Source of the DNA: Flavobacterium proteolyticum
GTDB lineage: Bacteria > Bacteroidota > Bacteroidia > Flavobacteriales > Flavobacteriaceae
Assembly (NCBI RefSeq): GCF_015223105.1
Contig: NZ_JADFTZ010000003.1
Coordinates: 62,001 to 126,000 of the forward strand
Length of the DNA: 64,000 nucleotides
Reading direction: 5' to 3'
The position numbers and the translations under genes were made by a program. Position 1 is the first letter of the stretch. Every line of letters begins with the position of its first letter. This document shows, piece by piece, positions 8,891-16,226 of this stretch. Under the pieces are notes generated by a model, which saw only the letters and a program-made list of their open reading frames with translations, was not told the origin of the DNA and did no database searches.

Positions 8891-8914
8891 GACTTCGAGA
8901 GCCTCAGTCACCAA
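8891..8914. repeat. Short interspersed repeat, TGACTTCGAG..CTCAGTCA type
   Basis: GACTTCGAGAGCCTCAGTCA occupies 8891-8910, with TGACT/AGTCA ends. The same core, CTTCGAGnnCCTCAGnCA, makes both arms of the inverted repeat inside the neighbouring monooxygenase gene (13159-13215). It lies between the nitrilase stop and the cupin start. Confidence 0.65.
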
Positions 8915-8918
8915 TTAT

Positions 8919-9899
8919 TTATCTTTTATTAAACTCCTCGTGATTATCAATAAACGTAATTTTTCTTGTAGGCGCAGTGTTTACTCGTAAATCGAAAATA
9001 TCAAATCGATTGTAATGTCCTAAAATATCGTGCATTTGCTTTGGTTGAATACATTTTGCTAAATCAATTTCGGCATATACCATTCCTTCTTCATCGATTA
9101 ATGGTTGCCCAATAACAGCTCCATTGGGACCAATAAATCCAGAGAAAGCAGAACTTTTTCTATCCAATAATTCATCTACATTCGGGACATCAGCTCGTAA
9201 AGCGTCTTTTATTTCTTGCGAAACAGTCGAACAAGAAACAATTGTAAATAATTTTCCTTCAAACGAATGTGCAGCGGCACGAATTTTAATTGCTTCTGCC
9301 ATATCGTAATCAGGTGGCGCTACTGGAAGTGAAATGTAATTCGCAATATGAATTAATTCACCTTGAGAAAGTAGCGTAAAACGCGCTAATGTATTCGTGT
9401 TTTCACCACAAGCAAGTGTTCCGATTGGACCAATTTCTGTATTGTAGACTTTTAAAGAAGAACCATCGCCAGAAGACCAGGTTAGTTTTTCGGCCCATGT
9501 TGGGACTAACTTTCTGTGTTTTCCAATAATTACGCTTTTGTTATCAATGATTAAATTGGTATTGTAAATTTCGCCATAACTTTTACCTCGCTCGTTGATT
9601 CCTATTACGATATGAATGTCGTTGTCTTTCGCAGCTAAACAAAGTTTTTTGATTTCTGGACCTGCAACGTCAACCGAATTTTTATATAATTCTTCATACC
9701 ATTTACTACCTTGAACAGGTGTCATAATCCAATTCCAATAGGGATATCCAGCGATAAAAACCTCCGGAAAAGCGATTAATTTAGCTCCGTTATTACTAGC
9801 TTCTTTAATGAATGAAATAGCTTTATCCACTGTTTTTTCTACATTTAGAAATACAGGTGACGTCTGAACGGTTGCGGCTTTGAATTTTTTGAATTCCAT
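8919..9899 (-). CDS. Nitrilase-superfamily C-N hydrolase
   Basis: 326 aa with the Glu-Lys-Cys catalytic triad: E46 in FPEVF, K130 in GKHRKLVPT and C164 in ACGENTN. The CGENTNTLARF context and a conserved GYPYWNW place it near true nitrilases rather than ureidopropionase-type amidases. Such enzymes release ammonia from a nitrile or, as a side or main activity, from an amide. It sits in the middle of the catabolic operon. My inference is that it removes the nitrogen of an anthranilate-derived amide; the alternative is that it supplies an aromatic acid from a nitrile at the head of the pathway. Confidence 0.88.
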   Translation of the reverse strand: MEFKKFKAATVQTSPVFLNVEKTVDKAISFIKEASNNGAKLIAFPEVFIAGYPYWNWIMTPVQGSKWYEELYKNSVDVAGPEIKKLCLAAKDNDIHIVIGINERGKSYGEIYNTNLIIDNKSVIIGKHRKLVPTWAEKLTWSSGDGSSLKVYNTEIGPIGTLACGENTNTLARFTLLSQGELIHIANYISLPVAPPDYDMAEAIKIRAAAHSFEGKLFTIVSCSTVSQEIKDALRADVPNVDELLDRKSSAFSGFIGPNGAVIGQPLIDEEGMVYAEIDLAKCIQPKQMHDILGHYNRFDIFDLRVNTAPTRKITFIDNHEEFNKR

Positions 9900-9917
9900 T
9901 TGTGAATTGTTTTTTTT

Positions 9918-9973
9918 GGAACACAGATTGTAGAAATTTTTAAAATTTAAATAATTTCTCTAATCTGTGTTCC
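9918..9973. repeat. Inverted repeat with perfect 12-bp ends
   Basis: GGAACACAGATT (9918-9929) and AATCTGTGTTCC (9962-9973) are exact reverse complements. The pairing continues imperfectly inward through AGAAAT/ATTTCT. It is a near copy of the element at 6679-6743 and lies between the thioesterase and nitrilase genes. Confidence 0.8.
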
Positions 9974-9978
9974 TAGTT

Positions 9979-10398
9979 TTATAATTCGTATTGCTTTATT
10001 TTATTCTTCATTTCTTCTGTGAAAGGTTCGGCTTTAATGCCATTTCTTTCTGGATTGAACGCTACGTTTACCAATGTAACTTCGCCTTCTAAAACGGTGT
10101 TTTCTGATTCATTTACAAACTGAAATCCACAAAGTATGGATGAGTTTTTTAATTCTTTTACCCAAAGCTTTTTAGTTAAGATTTCACCTAATCTAGCAGC
10201 ATTTTTGAATTGAATTTTTAAATCAACTGTTGGAATGCCATTTGTTTCGTGCATTTTTGAAAAAGGACGATCTAAGGCTTCTTCAAACCAATCTTCTACT
10301 AAACAATTTAGCATTTCCAAAAATCGGGGATAGAAGACAATTCCAGCATAATCAACATGTTGAAAACGTACTTTTTCTTGTTTTATGAATTCACTCAT
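9979..10398 (-). CDS. Hot-dog acyl-CoA thioesterase, 4-hydroxybenzoyl-CoA thioesterase type
   Basis: 139 aa. The N-terminal motif VRFQHVDYAGIVFYPRFLEMLN holds the active-site Asp (D16) followed by Tyr, as in 4-hydroxybenzoyl-CoA thioesterase and YbgC. It would hydrolyse the hydroxylated aryl-CoA made by the neighbouring monooxygenase and so release the free acid (gentisate or 5-hydroxyanthranilate) for the dioxygenase. It is 16 bases downstream of the aryl-CoA ligase gene. The family call is strong; the substrate is inferred from context. Confidence 0.87.
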   Translation of the reverse strand: MSEFIKQEKVRFQHVDYAGIVFYPRFLEMLNCLVEDWFEEALDRPFSKMHETNGIPTVDLKIQFKNAARLGEILTKKLWVKELKNSSILCGFQFVNESENTVLEGEVTLVNVAFNPERNGIKAEPFTEEMKNKIKQYEL

Positions 10399-10414
10399 TA
10401 TATATGTCTTGATA

Positions 10415-12004
10415 TTATTTCAATTTAAATCTTTGTATTTTCCCAGTCTCCGTTTTCGGCAAATATTCCACGAAATTAATGACTCTTGGGTATTTATAAG
10501 GAGCAGCTACTTCTTTGAACCAGTGTTGAATACGATTCTTCATTACATCCGTTGCTTTAGCGTTATCGTGTAATACAATATGCGCACAAACTAACATTCC
10601 TCGTTCTTCATCTGGTAAACCTACAACGGCACATTCCAAAATATCTTCGTGCGTTAAAAGTACGGATTCTACTTCAATTGCCGCAATATTATATCCCGAA
10701 GAAATTATCATATCATCGCCACGAGCCACAAAATGAAAATAGCCTTCTTCATCTTGACGAAAAATATCGCCTGTGATGTTCCAACCGTTTTCAACATATT
10801 CGCGTTGTTTTTCTTCTCGATTTAGATATTTACAACCTGTAATTCCTCGAACCGCTAATCTTCCTGCTTCGTTTCTTGGTAATTCGTTACCTTGTTTGTC
10901 AATGATTTTGGCTTCGTAACCTGTAATCGCTTTACCTGTAGCGCTAGGTTTCATATTTTCTTCATTGGATGAAATAAAAATATGTAACATTTCAGTAGCA
11001 CCGATTCCGTCAATAATTTTTAAACCTGTAGCATCGTACCAATCTTGCCAAACTTTCAAAGGCAAGGTTTCGCCAGCAGAAACACATTTTCTCAAACTTG
11101 AAATATCGTAATCCTGAACTTTTGTAGTGATGATACGCCAAGCAGTAGGAGCGGTGAAGCAAATCGTAATTTTAAAATCTTGAATTGCTTTCAATAATAA
11201 ATCGGGACTCGGTTTTTCGATTAAAAATGAAGAAGCTCCGAAATACATTGGAAACAACACCAATCCGCCTAAACCAAAGGTAAATCCTAATGGTGGACTT
11301 CCTGTAAAAATATCATTTGGTGTGGGTTGGAGCGAATATTGTGGAAATGCTTCGCAAATATTCAAAATATCTTTGTGGTAATGAGCCGTCATTTTGGGTA
11401 AGCCCGTTGTTCCAGAAGTGAAGCCAATTAAAGCAACCGAATCCGATTTTGAATGATAATTGTCGAAAGTTTTCGGTTTAGAAGCCATTAATTCTTCCAA
11501 TTGTGAATTGCCATAAAAACACGTTTGTTTTAGAAAATCAGACTTTACCAAATGCATTTCTTCTTCCAATTCCTTATCACATAATACATGCGAGATTTCA
11601 GCACAATCGATAATTGTGGTTAATTCTTTGGAACGAAGCAATGGCATGGTGGCAACAACAATTCCGCCCGCTTTTAAAATAGCAAACCAACATGCAACCA
11701 TCATTGGATTATTAGCCGAACGAATTAAAACACGATTACCTGATTTCAATTCCAAATCATCTACTAAAACATGTGCAATTTGATTCGCTTTTTCAAATAA
11801 ATCTTGATACGTCCAAGTTTCTTCAAACGTACGAATACAAATACTATTTCCACGTCCTTCACGAATATGGCTATCCAATAGTTTATCAACGCAATTCTGC
11901 ATTTCAGGTTGTTGGAATTGCGGTAAATCCAAAAAGGTGTATTCTGGTTGTAATTCCAGAGCTGATAAGCTATTGTGAGCGAAATTATCTTCGTAATGTT
12001 TCAT
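10415..12004 (-). CDS. Aryl-CoA ligase, benzoate/2-aminobenzoate-CoA ligase type
   Basis: It activates an aromatic acid with ATP and CoA through an acyl-adenylate. 529 aa, ANL superfamily: the P-loop TSGTTGLPK at 196-204, then GATEML, TGD and the C-terminal LPKTETGKIQ with the catalytic Lys near 522. The stretch NNPMMVACWFAILKAGG and the N-terminal ordering resemble benzoate- and 2-aminobenzoate-CoA ligases more than acetyl- or long-chain types. It begins 9 bases after the stop of the monooxygenase fusion. The substrate is probably anthranilate or salicylate; I cannot separate these from sequence alone. Confidence 0.88.
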   Translation of the reverse strand: MKHYEDNFAHNSLSALELQPEYTFLDLPQFQQPEMQNCVDKLLDSHIREGRGNSICIRTFEETWTYQDLFEKANQIAHVLVDDLELKSGNRVLIRSANNPMMVACWFAILKAGGIVVATMPLLRSKELTTIIDCAEISHVLCDKELEEEMHLVKSDFLKQTCFYGNSQLEELMASKPKTFDNYHSKSDSVALIGFTSGTTGLPKMTAHYHKDILNICEAFPQYSLQPTPNDIFTGSPPLGFTFGLGGLVLFPMYFGASSFLIEKPSPDLLLKAIQDFKITICFTAPTAWRIITTKVQDYDISSLRKCVSAGETLPLKVWQDWYDATGLKIIDGIGATEMLHIFISSNEENMKPSATGKAITGYEAKIIDKQGNELPRNEAGRLAVRGITGCKYLNREEKQREYVENGWNITGDIFRQDEEGYFHFVARGDDMIISSGYNIAAIEVESVLLTHEDILECAVVGLPDEERGMLVCAHIVLHDNAKATDVMKNRIQHWFKEVAAPYKYPRVINFVEYLPKTETGKIQRFKLK

Positions 12005-12013
12005 AATTCCTAA

Positions 12014-14353
12014 TTACTTCTTATTACTTTTAGGTTTTAATGCTTTTTTCATGCCTTCCATTTGTTTTCTTTCGGTAGCTTTTAGCGGATACAAATGCGA
12101 AATGCCCATTTTGTATGGATTTGGAATATCATTCGCTTGAAATTGTTCGTAGGCTTGAGCATTTCTCACGAAATTAGCATCTAACAATAAAGGTCTTCCT
12201 AAAGCTACTAAATCCGCTCTTCCGTTTAAAAGAATCGTATTGATTTGGTCGATATCTTGAATATAGCCGGCGGTTATAGTTGGAATATGAACGGTATTTC
12301 GAACCGCATCAGAAAAAGGCGTTTGCCACATTCTACCCGTTAATGGTTTTTGACCTGCGACAGTATTTCCCGTTGAAACATTAATAATGTCAGCTCCAGC
12401 AGATTTAAAAGCAGTTGCGATTGTAATTACTTCTTGTTCTGAAATTCCATTTTCTGCCCAATCCGTAGCTGAAATTCGTACTGAAATTGGTTTTTCAGTT
12501 GGGAATACTTCACGAATGGCTTTAAATACTTCTATTGGATATTTCAAGCGATTTTCGATACTTCCACCAAATTCATCCGTACGAATATTGGTTAATGGAG
12601 ATAAAAATGAAGCTAATAAAAAGCCGTGATGTGCTTGTAATTCAATCATATCAAATCCAGCTTCGTCTGCATTTTTAGCTGCTTGTACGAATTGCGATTT
12701 GATTTCCGCCATATCTTCCAAAGTCATTTCTTTTGGAGTCGCAAAATTTTCATTGAATGAAATAGGGGAAGCGGAAATTAAATTCCAAGGCGTTTCCAAT
12801 GGTCCGTTACCTTCCCAAGGTTTTTTCGTAGCACCTTTTCGTCCCGAATGCCCTAATTGAATTCCTATTTTAGTAGAAGTATTGTTATGAATAAAATCAG
12901 TAATTTTTTTCCATTGGTTCAATTGTTCGAAATTGTAAATTCCTGCACAACCTTCTGTGATTCTTCCAGTTTCAGAAATAGCTGTCATTTCAGTTATAAT
13001 TAGCCCAACACCGCCTGTAGCTCGACTTCCGTAATGCACTAAATGCCAATCAGAAACTAAGCCATCAGTTGCGGAATATTGTCCCATAGGTGCCATAACG
13101 ATACGGTTTGGGAGTTCTAGTTGTCTAATTTTGAAAGGAGTGAAGGCAGCGCTTTTGCCTTCGAGAACCTCAGGCAACGCATTTTTATTTGAACTGTTGG
13201 CTGAGGCACTCGAAGTCAATTGTTCTTGATAAAATTCTTTCAAAACTTTATCTGTAAAAGATTTATCTCTCAAACGTAAATTTTCATACGTTACTTTTTT
13301 CGAACGTGTCATACATCCAAACGCAAATTGTTGGAAAGGATGTTGCATGTGACGGTCCATATTTTCAAACCAATCTAAAGAAACTACGGCGGCATACTGA
13401 ATCATTTCTACCGTATTTCTTCTAGTTTTATCGTATTCCTCAAAAGCGGCTTGTACGTTATTTGGATTTGCAATTACTGCATCCGATAATCCGATAGCAC
13501 AATCCATAGCTAATTTAGTTCCTGAACCAATAGAGTAGTGAGCTGTAGCTTTGGCATCTCCAAGTAAAACGATGTTGTTATGATACCATTTTTCATTCGT
13601 AACATGTGGAAATTGACGCCAATGTGATTTGTTGGAAATCAATGGATGTCCGTCTAATTCTTCTTTGAAAATTTCTGCAATTTTAGCCATTGTATCGGCT
13701 TCATTAGTTACTTCAAAACCGTGTTTTTGCCACGTTTCATCTGAACATTCAAAAATCCAAGTACTCATGCCTTCTTCGTATTGATAGGTGTGAGCCACAA
13801 TGGTTCCGTGAGGCGTACTTCTGAAGAAATAAGTAAAAGCATCTAATGGTTTAGTAGAACCTAACCAAACGAATCGGTTTTTCTTTAATTCGATTTTGGT
13901 TCCGAATTCTTTTTGGTATTGGGTACGAATAGCACTTGAAATTCCATCAGAAGCTAAAATTATATCTGAATCTGCGAATTGTGATAAATCATCTACATTT
14001 TGTTCGAAATGTAAATTTACACCTTCTTCGATGCAGCGTTGTTGTAATAATTGTAAAAGAGTTTTACGAGAACAACCGCAAAATCCATTTCCAGCAATAT
14101 TAACCGATTCACCATCACGAGCGACAATAATATCGTCCCAATAGGCAAATTTGCTTCGAATGAGTTCGTATGATTGCATGTCGCGTTTTAGGAATTCGCC
14201 TAAAGTTTCATCTGAAAATACGACACCAAAGCCAAAACTATCATCGGGTTTGTTACGTTCGTAAATATCTATTTGGCAATGTGGCATTGCTTTTTTGGTT
14301 AATATCGAAAAGTAAAGTCCACCTGGACCACCACCTATAACTGTTATTTTCAT
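12014..14353 (-). CDS. FAD monooxygenase/OYE-family reductase fusion, salicylyl-CoA 5-hydroxylase or 2-aminobenzoyl-CoA monooxygenase/reductase type
   Basis: 779 aa, two catalytic modules. Residues 1-375 are a class A flavin monooxygenase: GGGPGGLYF at 7-15, and DAKATAHYSIGSG with the FAD-contacting Asp. Residues 402-760 are an Old Yellow Enzyme barrel (PNRIVMAPMGQYSA, HSGRKG, ALGRPLL). This layout is known for 2-aminobenzoyl-CoA monooxygenase/reductase of Azoarcus evansii and for bifunctional salicylyl-CoA 5-hydroxylases. It would hydroxylate the CoA ester at C5. The linker (about 380-399) is encoded by an interspersed inverted repeat. Substrate not fixed. Confidence 0.88.
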   Translation of the reverse strand: MKITVIGGGPGGLYFSILTKKAMPHCQIDIYERNKPDDSFGFGVVFSDETLGEFLKRDMQSYELIRSKFAYWDDIIVARDGESVNIAGNGFCGCSRKTLLQLLQQRCIEEGVNLHFEQNVDDLSQFADSDIILASDGISSAIRTQYQKEFGTKIELKKNRFVWLGSTKPLDAFTYFFRSTPHGTIVAHTYQYEEGMSTWIFECSDETWQKHGFEVTNEADTMAKIAEIFKEELDGHPLISNKSHWRQFPHVTNEKWYHNNIVLLGDAKATAHYSIGSGTKLAMDCAIGLSDAVIANPNNVQAAFEEYDKTRRNTVEMIQYAAVVSLDWFENMDRHMQHPFQQFAFGCMTRSKKVTYENLRLRDKSFTDKVLKEFYQEQLTSSASANSSNKNALPEVLEGKSAAFTPFKIRQLELPNRIVMAPMGQYSATDGLVSDWHLVHYGSRATGGVGLIITEMTAISETGRITEGCAGIYNFEQLNQWKKITDFIHNNTSTKIGIQLGHSGRKGATKKPWEGNGPLETPWNLISASPISFNENFATPKEMTLEDMAEIKSQFVQAAKNADEAGFDMIELQAHHGFLLASFLSPLTNIRTDEFGGSIENRLKYPIEVFKAIREVFPTEKPISVRISATDWAENGISEQEVITIATAFKSAGADIINVSTGNTVAGQKPLTGRMWQTPFSDAVRNTVHIPTITAGYIQDIDQINTILLNGRADLVALGRPLLLDANFVRNAQAYEQFQANDIPNPYKMGISHLYPLKATERKQMEGMKKALKPKSNKK
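13159..13215. repeat. 20-bp inverted repeat inside the monooxygenase-OYE linker
   Basis: Arm 1 at 13159-13178 (CTTCGAGAACCTCAGGCAAC) and arm 2 at 13196-13215 pair at 17 of 20 positions around a 17-base loop. In the coding direction they encode residues about 380-399 (TSSASAN...ALPEVLEG), low-complexity sequence joining two enzyme domains. The arm core recurs at 8891-8910. Confidence 0.8.
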
Positions 14354-14359
14354 GTTTAT

Positions 14360-14393
14360 AATTGATAATTAACAATGGATAATTGATAATTAA
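14360..14393. repeat. 13-bp direct repeat AATTGATAATTAA
   Basis: Copies at 14360-14372 and 14381-14393 are identical. They fill most of the 60-base gap between the SRPBCC gene and the monooxygenase fusion. Confidence 0.6.
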
Positions 14394-14413
14394 TTTTTTG
14401 TTTTGAATAAATT

Positions 14414-14869
14414 TTATTGTTTCATGAAATCAAAAGCGCCTTTACGTAAATTGATTCCGTATTCCAAATAGGCTTTTAAACAAGCTAGGAAATTTGACCA
14501 ACCGAAGGAATTTCCGGAAAGCCATTTTAGACCAGCTTCGTTATTTTTCATGCTTTTCTCTGTAATCGTAACTAAAGTTGAATTGTTTTCTTTTTCTGAA
14601 AGGGTGATTTCTACTAATAAATCAACTCCTGAATTTTCCCAATAGAAAGAAACGTATTTATTGTGTTCTACTTTTCCAACTTTAACAGGACATTCGAAAT
14701 CGAATTCAGGAAATTTCCAGATCAGATTTTTGTTTTCTTCCATTTTTCCTGTGCTAGTTGCAATGAAATAATTGGACATTTTTTTTGGATTAACAATGGC
14801 TTCAAAAACTTCATGAATTGGTTTCTGAATTTGCATTGCACAATTTATTTCTAATCTTTCGGAACTCAT
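14414..14869 (-). CDS. SRPBCC (AHSA1/START-like) domain protein
   Basis: 151 aa, one helix-grip domain (IQKPIHEVFEAIVNPKKMSNYF... ending with KWLSGNSFGWSNFLACLKAYLEYG). This fold binds hydrophobic or aromatic ligands, or acts as an Hsp90 co-chaperone-like module. It is cotranscribed with aromatic catabolic enzymes: its stop is 60 bases from the fusion gene, and it starts 1 base after the flavin reductase stop. A role in binding the aromatic substrate or helping the monooxygenase is possible but unproven. Confidence 0.8.
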   Translation of the reverse strand: MSSERLEINCAMQIQKPIHEVFEAIVNPKKMSNYFIATSTGKMEENKNLIWKFPEFDFECPVKVGKVEHNKYVSFYWENSGVDLLVEITLSEKENNSTLVTITEKSMKNNEAGLKWLSGNSFGWSNFLACLKAYLEYGINLRKGAFDFMKQ

Positions 14870-14870
14870 T

Positions 14871-15476
14871 TTAGCCTCTTTTTATGGAGAAGATTTCTCC
14901 TAATTTACTGTAATTGGAACCTGCTAAACGGGCAACAGGTTTGTATGTGTCTAAATTGATTCTGTGATTTTCCATTAATATAGAATCGTCTATATGCATG
15001 GTAATAATTTTACCAATGATAATACAAGCGCCGCCATTTTGATGATTTTCTATAAAATAATGATACACCATTTCGCATTCAAAATGAACTAGACTTTCTT
15101 TGACACGTTTTGGTTTGATATAAGTTGAATCAATAGGAGTAACGTTTGCTAATTCAAATTCGTCAATATCAGATTCTACACTCTGCGAAGTGGTGTTCAT
15201 TTGTTCTACAACTTCTTCTGTTACTAAATTAACTACGAATTGTTTGTTGTCTAATATATTGTTTAAGGTGTCTTTGTTTTTGTTTCCTGTTCGAACGGTG
15301 GAAAACATTACGTGTGGGGGATCTTCGCTTACTACGTTAAAAAAAGAAAAAGGAGCAAGGTTGTTGATTCCGTTATTGTCAATTGTTGAAATCCAACCTA
15401 TTGGTCTAGGAATTACTGTCCCTGTTAATAGCTTATATAAAGCGGAAGATTCGGTGTTTTGTATGTCGAATTGCAT
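14871..15476 (-). CDS. Flavin reductase-like FMN-binding split-barrel protein
   Basis: 201 aa, DIM6/NTAB flavin-reductase family: TVIPRPIGWIST, NNLAPFSFFNVVSEDPPHVMFS and GKDT-like NKDTLNNI near the N-terminus bind FMN. It is the first gene of the catabolic operon. It could provide reduced flavin for the pathway monooxygenase, although the fused OYE domain also uses reduced pyridine nucleotide, so another role (a reductive step or an oxygenase partner) is equally open. The short intergenic region ahead of it has a TAATTTTG box. Confidence 0.83.
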   Translation of the reverse strand: MQFDIQNTESSALYKLLTGTVIPRPIGWISTIDNNGINNLAPFSFFNVVSEDPPHVMFSTVRTGNKNKDTLNNILDNKQFVVNLVTEEVVEQMNTTSQSVESDIDEFELANVTPIDSTYIKPKRVKESLVHFECEMVYHYFIENHQNGGACIIIGKIITMHIDDSILMENHRINLDTYKPVARLAGSNYSKLGEIFSIKRG

Positions 15477-15553
15477 GGTTTTGTGTTGTTTCTACAAATT
15501 AAATAAAATAACTATACTTTTTCATAACAAAAATGGATTTTTTTTCATTTTAT

Positions 15554-15561
15554 CAAAATTA
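15554..15561 (-). promoter_or_regulatory. Possible -7 box of the catabolic operon
   Basis: TAATTTTG on the minus strand fits TAnnTTTG exactly, 78 bases before the flavin reductase start. I found no convincing -33 TTG at the right distance, so this is a candidate only. Confidence 0.35.
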
Positions 15562-15708
15562 AAAATGTAGTGATTTAAAGCTAAAATTATACTATTCATA
15601 ATTTTAAATCCTAAAAATTGCAATAAGTAAAAAAATAAATTGAAATTTTTATGATATTATTTTTTGTGTATTTTGCAAAATTAGTATATTTATGCAAAAA
15701 TTATATAT

Positions 15709-16128
15709 ATGGAGATTTTATCCTGTCCAAAATGTCAAAGTGACAATATTGTAAAAAGTGGCATCATCAAAGATAGACAGCGCTATTTATGTAAATCGTG
15801 CAATTATTACTTCACTGTCAATAAATTAGGAAAAAAGATAGATGATTACTATGTAACTAAGGCTTTGCAATTGTATTTAGAAGGCTTAAGTTTTAGAGAA
15901 ATCGAGCGTATTATTGGTGTTTCGCACGTATCTATTAGTAATTGGGTGAAAGAGTTTAAAATAAAGAAACCACCACATCCTAATTATCATCCTACATACA
16001 AGATTTTTAAGCATAATGAGTTGGTCGAATTCCTTCAAAACAAAGACCAATTGTCGGGTGCTGGGATGATTATTACAGAACTCGGAGATAAGTTTATGCT
16101 TATAAAATGGGAGCGTTTTAAAGATTAG
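15709..16128 (+). CDS. Stand-alone zinc-ribbon plus HTH protein, IS1 InsA-like
   Basis: 139 aa. Residues 6-32 hold CPKC...CKSC, a zinc ribbon like that of IS1 InsA. Residues about 60-85 hold an HTH (LSFREIERIIGVSHVSISNWV). A further 50 residues have no catalytic DDE motif. No transposase gene or terminal inverted repeats accompany it, so it is not an intact insertion sequence. It sits alone between the divergent catabolic operon and the porin/transporter genes, the usual place of a local regulator. I infer a domesticated DNA-binding protein; what it controls is unknown. Confidence 0.72.
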   Translation: MEILSCPKCQSDNIVKSGIIKDRQRYLCKSCNYYFTVNKLGKKIDDYYVTKALQLYLEGLSFREIERIIGVSHVSISNWVKEFKIKKPPHPNYHPTYKIFKHNELVEFLQNKDQLSGAGMIITELGDKFMLIKWERFKD

Positions 16129-16144
16129 CTATACTCTTTAACAA
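16129..16144 (+). promoter_or_regulatory. Possible third copy of the CTATA..TTTAnCAA motif
   Basis: CTATACTCTTTAACAA resembles the 17-bp element found before both acyl-CoA synthetase genes (22893 and 24923) but lacks one base and has further mismatches. It lies 83 bases before the porin start. Tentative. Confidence 0.25.
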
Positions 16145-16226
16145 AAATATATATTGTAATTTTTTTCATTGACATATTTTTAGAATTTGGTCATGCAGAA
16201 ATGCACAACTAACCAAAACTTAAATT

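Noticed and set aside
15709..16128. IS1-type insertion sequence
   Set aside because: No InsB/DDE gene, no terminal inverted repeats and no target duplication were found around the zinc-ribbon/HTH gene.
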